64,000 nucleotides of DNA from Streptomyces cinnabarinus (GTDB lineage Bacteria > Actinomycetota > Actinomycetes > Streptomycetales > Streptomycetaceae). Each line of letters begins with the position of its first letter. Position 1 is the stretch's first letter. The position numbers and the translations under genes are program-made. Below, in pieces: positions 24,742 to 31,248 of the stretch. Location of the stretch: NCBI RefSeq assembly GCF_027270315.1, contig NZ_CP114413.1, forward strand, positions 124,001-188,000, given 5' to 3'. The notes below the pieces were generated by a model. It saw nothing but the letters and a program-made list of their open reading frames with translations. It had not been told where the DNA came from and searched no databases.

Positions 24742-27700
24742 TCACTCCAATCCGTAGGCGCGGATCACGGTCTGCTCGACCGTGCCGCCCGCCGTGTCGG
24801 ACGCCTTGACGCGCAGGGACGCGAAGTCCGTGCCGCTGCCCAGGGCGTGGTTGAAGACGGCCACCTTGGCGGTGTTGCCGTGGCGCTCCTGGATCCAGGC
24901 TCGTTCCCAGGTCTCGCCGTCGTCGAAGGAGATCTCCACGGAGAGGTCGTCCAGCGTCGCGGCTGGTGCTCCCTTCTGGGCCGCGGCCGTCACCTGCAGG
25001 GAGAACCACGAGAACGCGGGGGCACGGCCCAGTTCGTCGAAGTCACCGCTGACGGTGGCGTTCAGCAGGGGCTGGTTGGCGAGGGGTGCCTCCTCGGACT
25101 CCCAGCTCCACTCGGTGGTCACACGCGGGGCGAGCTGGCTCCACGCCACGGTGCGGTGGGCGTCCATGGTCAGGGTGTAGCGGCCCTTCTCGGGCGGGAG
25201 GCCGCCGAAGAAGCCGAGGCCTGGCACGGGCCCGCGGCCGATCTCCTTGCCGTCCTTGCTGAGCACCATCGTGCCCCGGCTGAACTGGGACTGCACGATC
25301 GCGGGCGAGCCGTGGTTCGGCTCGTTGGGCGAGAACGGGCCGATGAGCGTCTGTATGGCGTTGCCGAAGCGTACGACTCCGTTGTTCCAGAGGTGCAGGT
25401 CCATATCGGGTCCGATGACCGGCGCGTTCCAGTCCTGCCGGAAGGTGTCCCCCGCCTTCCGGGCCCGCTCTCCGAGGATGATGCCGTCGGGCAGTCCGTA
25501 CGGGGTGCCCGACGGGCGCGGGAACAGGTAGTCGGACCATTCGGCGCCCTTGGTGCCGTCGCCGGGGCCGGGGGTGAACAGCTCGGTGCGGTTTCCGGGC
25601 AGCGGGATGTCGTGCAGCACCGCGACGCCGAACACCTGGTCGGGCAGGTACCAGGGGGCTTCGCCGCGTCCGCCGGTCGCCTTCATGCCCTGCGCCCGGT
25701 AGCGGGCGCGGTCGGTGCCGAGTTCGCTGTCCTTCGAGGAGAACGTCAGCCGCTGCGGGATGCCGCCTCCGGTGGGCGGATAGGCCAGGTAGTAGGTGCG
25801 CGGATCGGGGGCGTCGTCGGGCGAGATCAGGACCGCGTTGTGCCCGAACACCAGTGTCGACGCCTTTGTGCGCACCGGCACGGCGTACATGGGCGCGCCG
25901 CCGATGGAGCCGAAGTTGAGGCTGAGGCTGTGGTCGGCCTCGTCGTTGCGCATCAGCGCGGCCAGCTCGCCGTATTGGCGTTGGGCCCGGGGGCGGTCGC
26001 TCGCCGTCGCGGTCACCGGCTTTCCGGCGCGGGCGTCGAGGGTGATGGTGCGATCGCGGTCGACGACCGTGTCGGGCCTGATGGCCATGGTGCCGGGCTG
26101 CAGTTCGGCGGGCTGGGCCGGGTCCGGCGTGACCAGGATGGAGTTGATGGAGTACGTGCCGACGGGGATCCGGAACGTCGCCCGGCCGTTCTTGAACTCC
26201 GGTGACACATCTGACATGTACCGCGAGTTCTGGGTGAACACGCCCAGATACTGGGGCAGTTCGTCCGAGACGGACTTGCCGTCGCGGTCGATGCCCTTGA
26301 CGGTGACGTCGTAGGACTCGGGTTCCACGACGGCCCCGAGGGCGGTGACGACACGGCTGGTTCCCGCGTACGCCTTCAGCCGCCCGGACAGTTCGCCCAC
26401 CGCGCTGTCGTCCAGCTTGGCCGGGTCGAGGGTGAGCCGCACCTGGGCGGTGCCGCCCGCGGGGACGGTCAGCCGGTCGACGGACAGGGTGAGGGCGCCG
26501 TCGGGCAGTGGTGTGCCGTCCCCGGTGGCGAGGGAGGCCGACAGGTCGAGGTCGACGGCGCTGTCTCCGGTGTTGCAGTAGGTCACCGTGCGGTGCACGG
26601 CGGGCAGTTCGCGCTGCGGGTAGCGCAGCAGGCCGAAGCCGACGCCGCTGGTCTCGGCGTACACCGACTGGTTCAGGGCGCGGGGTACGTCGAGGCGGCC
26701 GGTGCCGGTGTGGAAGACGGAGGCGTCGGTGTGCGGATCGGCGGCGGAGACCAGGGCGGCCTTGAGCTGTGCGCCCGTCCAGTCGCGGTGGCGCTGCTTG
26801 AGGAGTGCGGCGGCTCCGGCGACGTGCGGGGTGGCCATGGACGTACCGCTGGAGCGCACGTAGTGCTCGTCCACCACCTCACCCATCGTGGTGCCGGCGG
26901 CGCGGGCCGCCGCGATGTCCTCGCCGGGGGCGCCGAGGTCGGGCTTGACGCCCCCGTCGCCGCGGCGCGGACCGCAACTGGTGAACCAGCTCGGGTTGTC
27001 GGAGGGGTCGACGCTGCCCACGGCGAGCGCGGCGGCGGCGGTGGCCGGGGACGCGGCGGTGCCCGGCCGGCAGAAGGAGTTGCCGACGGCGGCCACGAAC
27101 AGGGTGCCGTACTTCTCACTGAGCCGGTCCACGGCCAGCTCCATCGGATCGGTGCCGTCGCCGCCGTCCTGGCCGAGGGAGAGGTTGACGATGTCGGCGC
27201 CGCTCTGCGCGGCCCACTCCATACCGGCGAGGACGGCGGAGTCGTCGCAGTAGGACGTGCCGCACACCCTGCCGATCAACAGGTCCGCGTCCGGGGCGAC
27301 GCCCCGGAACTTGCCCGCTGAGGCGGCGCCGCTGCCCGCGGCGATGGAGGCGACGTGCGTGCCGTGGCCGACGGTGTCCTCGACCCCGTCCGGGGAGTCG
27401 CTGAAGTCGCGGCTGTCGAGGATCTTCTTGGCGAAGTCGGGATGGTTGGCGTCGATTCCGGAGTCCAGTACGGCGATCTTGACGCCCTTGCCGGTGTAGC
27501 CGGCCTCCCAGGCGGCAGGCGCGCCGATCTGGCCGTTGCTGACGTCGTCGGCGAGTTCGCTGCGGCCGTCCAGCCACACCTTGGCCAGACCGGGTGCCAG
27601 GGTGCGGACGGAGCCGTACCGCCGGGTGACGGCGTCCCAGAGTTCGCCCGCGCGCTGGGCCTTGATCTCGACGGAGGCCGAGTTGATGCCGGTGAACCGG

Positions 27701-28254
27701 TGGGTCTGGCGCACTCCGTCCGCGGCGCCCGGAGGCTGGGCGGGGGGCTTGCCGCGGTAGGTGAGGATGGCGGCGACGCCGGGGCCACCGGCCTTGGCGC
27801 CATGGTGCGCGTCGGACCAGGTCTCGGCCTGGGCGGTCACGTCGAACAGCCGGCGGTCGAGTTTCCCGGCGGCGAGCAGGCGCACGGCGTCGGCGGGGAT
27901 GACACTCAGGTGGGGTTTGCCGTCCTTGCCCTGGGTGACCTCGCGGATCATGGCGATGTGCTCGCGTCCGGGGCCGGGGGCGATGAGCGCCTCGGGCTTG
28001 TCCTGCGCCCCCGGGACGACGGTGACCTGGTCACCGGTGATGAGGGTGACGGTGCGGACGGTCCGCTCGCCGGGGCCCGCGGTGTCGCTCGGGGTGAAGG
28101 GGCGCGGGCCCTGGTCGGCGCCGGTCGCCGGGAGGCCGGCGGGGAGGAGCAGGGCGGCGAGGGCGGCCGCGGAGATGGCGGCGACGGCTGCGGGGTGGGG
28201 GCGGGGTAAGCGGACGGCGCGGGGTTCTCTTCGCAGAGTGTGCATGCGCGGCAC
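24742..28254 (-). CDS. Secreted subtilisin-family (S8) serine protease, large
   Basis: 1170 residues from GTG 28254, with GGGAG six bases upstream. A signal peptide (basic LRREPRAVRLPRP then ALAALLLPAGLPATGA) is followed by a propeptide-like region to about 240. The catalytic triad is complete: Asp264 in VLDSGID, His297 in GHGTHVAS, Ser472 in GTSMATPHVAG. The oxyanion Asn is in AAVGNSFC. After about 540 residues come several beta-sandwich-like regions, including one with SYDVTVKGIDRDG, probably for substrate binding or stability. No sorting signal seen, so likely released. The promoter lies at 28371-28399 with a DasR/chitinase-type box, and a terminator separates it from the chitinase gene. 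Confidence 0.92.
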   Translation of the reverse strand: MPRMHTLRREPRAVRLPRPHPAAVAAISAAALAALLLPAGLPATGADQGPRPFTPSDTAGPGERTVRTVTLITGDQVTVVPGAQDKPEALIAPGPGREHIAMIREVTQGKDGKPHLSVIPADAVRLLAAGKLDRRLFDVTAQAETWSDAHHGAKAGGPGVAAILTYRGKPPAQPPGAADGVRQTHRFTGINSASVEIKAQRAGELWDAVTRRYGSVRTLAPGLAKVWLDGRSELADDVSNGQIGAPAAWEAGYTGKGVKIAVLDSGIDANHPDFAKKILDSRDFSDSPDGVEDTVGHGTHVASIAAGSGAASAGKFRGVAPDADLLIGRVCGTSYCDDSAVLAGMEWAAQSGADIVNLSLGQDGGDGTDPMELAVDRLSEKYGTLFVAAVGNSFCRPGTAASPATAAAALAVGSVDPSDNPSWFTSCGPRRGDGGVKPDLGAPGEDIAAARAAGTTMGEVVDEHYVRSSGTSMATPHVAGAAALLKQRHRDWTGAQLKAALVSAADPHTDASVFHTGTGRLDVPRALNQSVYAETSGVGFGLLRYPQRELPAVHRTVTYCNTGDSAVDLDLSASLATGDGTPLPDGALTLSVDRLTVPAGGTAQVRLTLDPAKLDDSAVGELSGRLKAYAGTSRVVTALGAVVEPESYDVTVKGIDRDGKSVSDELPQYLGVFTQNSRYMSDVSPEFKNGRATFRIPVGTYSINSILVTPDPAQPAELQPGTMAIRPDTVVDRDRTITLDARAGKPVTATASDRPRAQRQYGELAALMRNDEADHSLSLNFGSIGGAPMYAVPVRTKASTLVFGHNAVLISPDDAPDPRTYYLAYPPTGGGIPQRLTFSSKDSELGTDRARYRAQGMKATGGRGEAPWYLPDQVFGVAVLHDIPLPGNRTELFTPGPGDGTKGAEWSDYLFPRPSGTPYGLPDGIILGERARKAGDTFRQDWNAPVIGPDMDLHLWNNGVVRFGNAIQTLIGPFSPNEPNHGSPAIVQSQFSRGTMVLSKDGKEIGRGPVPGLGFFGGLPPEKGRYTLTMDAHRTVAWSQLAPRVTTEWSWESEEAPLANQPLLNATVSGDFDELGRAPAFSWFSLQVTAAAQKGAPAATLDDLSVEISFDDGETWERAWIQERHGNTAKVAVFNHALGSGTDFASLRVKASDTAGGTVEQTVIRAYGLE

Positions 28255-28301
28255 GGGCTACTCCCTTTCACTGTCGGAGTGGGGGGTGAGTCGCTGCCGC
28301 C

Positions 28302-28355
28302 GGACCGTGTGCGCGGGCCCGTCCTGGGTGGGTTGCCGGCTGTGGGGCCGCCGCC
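28302..28355 (-). repeat. Leader repeat copy 1 (S8 protease 5' untranslated region)
   Basis: In mRNA sense this stretch contains CGGCGGCCCCACAGCCGGC, then a C-rich spacer, then CGCGCACACGGTCC. The same two blocks in the same order lie in the chitinase leader at 30813-30862. It is between the -10 box and the start codon of the protease gene. Confidence 0.75.
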
Positions 28356-28370
28356 GGGAGGGCCACGGGG

Positions 28371-28399
28371 AAGCTATGTGGTCTGGACCAAGTCGTCAA
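28371..28399 (-). promoter_or_regulatory. Promoter of S8 protease with chitinase/DasR-type box in the spacer
   Basis: On the minus strand, TTGACG (28399-28394), a 17-bp spacer, and TAGCTT (28376-28371) form a good housekeeping promoter. The spacer carries TGGTCCAGACCA (28390-28379), differing at one position from the dre core TGGTCTAGACCA bound by DasR, and equal to the repeat known from Streptomyces chitinase promoters. A repressor there would occlude polymerase. Start codon is 117 bp downstream. Confidence 0.75.
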
Positions 28400-28433
28400 C
28401 GAAGGGCGATGGAGCTCCAATGCAACCGGTGGC

Positions 28434-28466
28434 GGGTGCCGCGACGATCCCGCCGTCGCGGCACCC
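28434..28466 (-). terminator. Strong hairpin terminator of the chitinase gene
   Basis: GGGTGCCGCGACG (28434-28446) and CGTCGCGGCACCC (28454-28466) form a perfect 13-bp stem with a 7-base loop, 8 bp beyond the chitinase stop (28474). It isolates the protease promoter from chitinase readthrough. Confidence 0.8.
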
Positions 28467-28473
28467 GCGCGGT

Positions 28474-30768
28474 TCAGCCCTTGAGCCCGCTGTCGATGGC
28501 TGTCATCAGCGAGCCGTTCGACGTGTCACCGGACATCTCCCAGATGAAGACGCCCAGCAGTCCCTTCTGTTTGAGCCAGGTGGTCTTGCGGCCGATGGAC
28601 CAGGCGTCGTCGAACGACCACCACTGGCCCCCGGCGCCGGTGTATCCGTAGGTCGAGACCGACTGTTCGTCGTGGTACACGGTCATGCCCGGGACGGACG
28701 CGAGCAGGTTGGAGTAGCCGCGCACACCCGCCTCTTCCGCGAACTGTCCCGGTGCGGCCCCGTTGGCCGTCTGCCACTCGCCGCGCACGCCGCCGTCGGC
28801 GACCCCCTGCCAGCCGCGGCCGTAGAACGGCAGCCCGATGGTGAGCTTCCGCGGGCTGACTCCGGCGTCGAGATACGGCTGTACGGCGTTCTCGATGCTG
28901 AAGTGGGTGGTGTACGGGTCCTGTGCGTCGGTGTACAGATTGCCCTGGTGGCCGGTGCGGTTCGGCTCCCAGGAGTTGTCGCTGCCGGCGCCGTGGAAGT
29001 CGTAGCCCTGGACGTTGGCGAAGTCGAGCGAGGTGAAGATCTTGTCGAGCTCCCAGCCCGCGTTGATCTTCACGGGGTCGGCCGGGGTGAACGCGGTGAG
29101 CAGCTTGTGGCCGCCGCCCAGTTCGTCGAGCTGCTTGCGGAACTCGTGGATCAGGGCGGTGTTGTTCGCCTTGTCCTGCGGGCTCCAGTGGTTGCCCGGG
29201 TGGCCGTCCGGGGAACCCGGCCACTCCCAGTCGAGGTCGATGCCGTCGAAGACCCCGGCCGCGGTGCCTTCGCCGCCGGCGCCGTTGTAGACCGGAAGAT
29301 TGCCCTTGATCCAGACGTCGATGCAGGAGCGGACGAACTTCTCGCGGGAGGCCGGGGTGGCCGCCGCGTCGGTGAAGAACTTCGAGTACGTCCAGCCGCC
29401 GAGCGAGACGACGACCTTCAGGTGGGGGTGCTTGGCCTTGAGCTTCTTGATCTGGTTGAAGTTGCCGCGCAGCTTCTCCCAGCCGGTGTCGGCCACCCCG
29501 TCGACGGACTGCGAGGCGGCGAAGGGCCGGGCGTAGTCGGCCTCCGCGTCTCCGGCGCCGGTGCCCTGGTCGGGGTCCTGGGGGTTGGTCGAGGTGCCCT
29601 TGGTGACCCCGGCGAGGCAGGTCAGGTTGACCGGGTCGATGTTCTCGAAGGCGTAGTTGATCACGTCGAGCTTGGCGGCGCTGCCCGAGGTGTCGAGGTT
29701 CTTGACGAAGTACTGGCGGCCGTAGATGCCCCACTGCGCGAAGTAGCCCACGCGCAGATGGCGCCCGGCGGCCTGGTCGTCCGTGGTGACGCTCAGCGCG
29801 TTGGACGCGGCGGAGGCGTTGTCGGCGGCGTCCCGGGCCCGGACGGTGAAGGTGTAGGCGGTGGCCGGGGACAGGCCGCTGACGGTGATGGTGCGGGTGG
29901 TGGCGGCGACGGTGCGGTACAGGGTGCCGCCGCGGTAGATGTCGTACGCGACGACGCCGACGTTGTCGGTCGCCGCGTCCCAGGCCAGCGAGACCGTCGT
30001 CGAGGTCTTGCCCGTGGAGCGGAGGTTGCCGGGGGCGCTGGGCGGTTGCGGATCGCTCGCCGGATCGGTCGTGGTCACCGTGACGGGCGGGCTCGCCGGG
30101 CCCAGGTTGCCCCGGGCGTCCTTGGCGCGGACGGTGAACGTGTAGGCCGCGGCGGGCGTCAGGCCCTCCACGGTGGCCGAGGTCGAGGTGCTGGTCGCCA
30201 CCACGGTGCCGCCGCGCAGCACCTCGTAGGAGGTGACCGGGTGGTCGCCGGCCGTCGCGGGCGACCAGTCGAGGGTGACGGTGCGGGCGGTGACGGTCGT
30301 GGCGCGCGGAGTGCCGGGCGCGCCCGGCGGCTTGTCCGCGCTGCCGTCGCACTTGTCGCCGTTGAGCGTGCAGCCCGTGGGGGCGCCGATGGGGCCGCTC
30401 GCGACGAACCAGTAGCTGTACGGCTCGGTGCTGGACCCGGGGGCCACCTTGCCGTTGTAGTAGGCGTTGCGGACGGTCACATGGCTGCCGTTGACGGTCG
30501 CCTCGCCGTTGTAGTGGCCGCTGACGGTGACCCCGGCGGGGAGGTCGAACTCCAGGGTCCAGCCGTCCAGCGCGGTGGTGGAGCCGTTGCGGATGACGAA
30601 GGTGCCCTTCCACCAACTGCCGTTGTCCTGGCTGGTGAAGGTCGCCGTCACACCGGCGGCCGCCTGGGCCTGGGGCGCGAGGCCCACGAGCACGCCCAGC
30701 GGCAGCAGCAGCGCGGTCAGCAGTGCGAGCACTCTGAGCGGGCGGCGGGGCGGGGGCGGTTGTCTCAC
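28474..30768 (-). CDS. Secreted chitinase: CBM2, two FN3, GH18
   Basis: 764 residues from GTG 30768, with GGGAGGAAAC directly upstream. Signal peptide 1-36 (PLRVLALLTALLLPLG ... QAQA). Residues about 38-140 are a CBM2-type carbohydrate-binding module (TATFTSQDNGSWWKGTFVI). Two fibronectin type III repeats follow (about 146-234 and 242-330), each with the AYTFTVRAxD pattern. The GH18 barrel starts near 336 (LRVGYFAQWGIYGRQYFV); the catalytic motif FDGIDLDWE is at 507-515 with Glu515 as acid, and KVVVSLGGWT gives the SxGG motif. It cleaves chitin outside the cell. The architecture equals known Streptomyces family-18 chitinases. Regulation by chitin degradation products is supported by the dyad in its promoter. 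Confidence 0.95.
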   Translation of the reverse strand: MRQPPPPRRPLRVLALLTALLLPLGVLVGLAPQAQAAAGVTATFTSQDNGSWWKGTFVIRNGSTTALDGWTLEFDLPAGVTVSGHYNGEATVNGSHVTVRNAYYNGKVAPGSSTEPYSYWFVASGPIGAPTGCTLNGDKCDGSADKPPGAPGTPRATTVTARTVTLDWSPATAGDHPVTSYEVLRGGTVVATSTSTSATVEGLTPAAAYTFTVRAKDARGNLGPASPPVTVTTTDPASDPQPPSAPGNLRSTGKTSTTVSLAWDAATDNVGVVAYDIYRGGTLYRTVAATTRTITVSGLSPATAYTFTVRARDAADNASAASNALSVTTDDQAAGRHLRVGYFAQWGIYGRQYFVKNLDTSGSAAKLDVINYAFENIDPVNLTCLAGVTKGTSTNPQDPDQGTGAGDAEADYARPFAASQSVDGVADTGWEKLRGNFNQIKKLKAKHPHLKVVVSLGGWTYSKFFTDAAATPASREKFVRSCIDVWIKGNLPVYNGAGGEGTAAGVFDGIDLDWEWPGSPDGHPGNHWSPQDKANNTALIHEFRKQLDELGGGHKLLTAFTPADPVKINAGWELDKIFTSLDFANVQGYDFHGAGSDNSWEPNRTGHQGNLYTDAQDPYTTHFSIENAVQPYLDAGVSPRKLTIGLPFYGRGWQGVADGGVRGEWQTANGAAPGQFAEEAGVRGYSNLLASVPGMTVYHDEQSVSTYGYTGAGGQWWSFDDAWSIGRKTTWLKQKGLLGVFIWEMSGDTSNGSLMTAIDSGLKG

Positions 30769-30812
30769 GTTTCCTCCCTGACGCGATGGGGGGGTCGGCA
30801 GAACGCGTCGCG

Positions 30813-30862
30813 GGGACCGTGTGCGCGGCCGCGGGAGTGGGGTGCCGGCTGTGGGGCCGCCG
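30813..30862 (-). repeat. Leader repeat copy 2 (chitinase 5' untranslated region)
   Basis: Contains the same CGGCGGCCCCACAGCCGGC and CGCGCACACGGTCC blocks as 28302-28355, in the same orientation and at a similar distance from the start codon. Sequence around the blocks has diverged. Confidence 0.75.
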
Positions 30863-30878
30863 AACCCGGGCCTAATGG

Positions 30879-30907
30879 AACGCACTTGGTACGTACCAAT
30901 CTGTCAA
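30879..30907 (-). promoter_or_regulatory. Promoter of chitinase with palindromic box in the spacer
   Basis: On the minus strand, TTGACA (30907-30902), 17 bp, then TGCGTT (30884-30879) as a weak -10. The spacer holds the perfect palindrome TTGGTACGTACCAA (30899-30886), at the same offset from the -35 as TTGGTCCAGACCA in the protease promoter. The outer TGGT/ACCA agree with dre, while the centre differs. Confidence 0.65.
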
Positions 30908-31027
30908 TGTCCCGTCAACCCGGACCCGGCAGGGCAGGCACCTCGACACCGGGACGCCGCGCGGGAGCGAATGCACCACGGATGGAATCGACCGAAATGA
31001 GAGCCGCCGCCTCCTTGACGCTCGCAT

Positions 31028-31039
31028 TGGTCTAATCCA
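31028..31039 (+). promoter_or_regulatory. Degenerate dre-like box upstream of the SARP gene
   Basis: TGGTCTAATCCA matches the dre core TGGTCTAGACCA at 10 of 12 positions and is followed by TTGGTACC (31042-31049), half of the chitinase palindrome. A TTGACG at 31015 could be a -35 but no -10 is evident. Weak by itself. Confidence 0.35.
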
Positions 31040-31248
31040 CCTTGGTACCCGTGCCCGGGACCACTGCTCCGGTGTGGGCCGGAGCGGAGGCCGGGCTGAT
31101 CCATCCGCTGGACCGTGTGCACCACCGCGACACCCGTGCAAGGGCCGTCGCCCCCGACCCGGCCGCCCGCACCCCCCTGCGGGCGGCCGGGTCCACCCGG
31201 CAGAAGGGACTGCGCCATGCTCCCCCGCCCGCGCCTCCGGGCCGTGCG

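Noticed and set aside
24847..28209. Long plus-strand open frames over the S8 protease
   Set aside because: Low-complexity glycine/valine/arginine reading opposite a gene with a full catalytic triad.
28240..31035. 931-codon plus-strand open frame over the chitinase
   Set aside because: Antisense shadow without ribosome site or domains; the chitinase frame is certain.
31110..31120. Third copy of GGACCGTGTGC near the SARP start
   Set aside because: Only 11 bases match the leader repeat, without the longer second block; chance match is likely.
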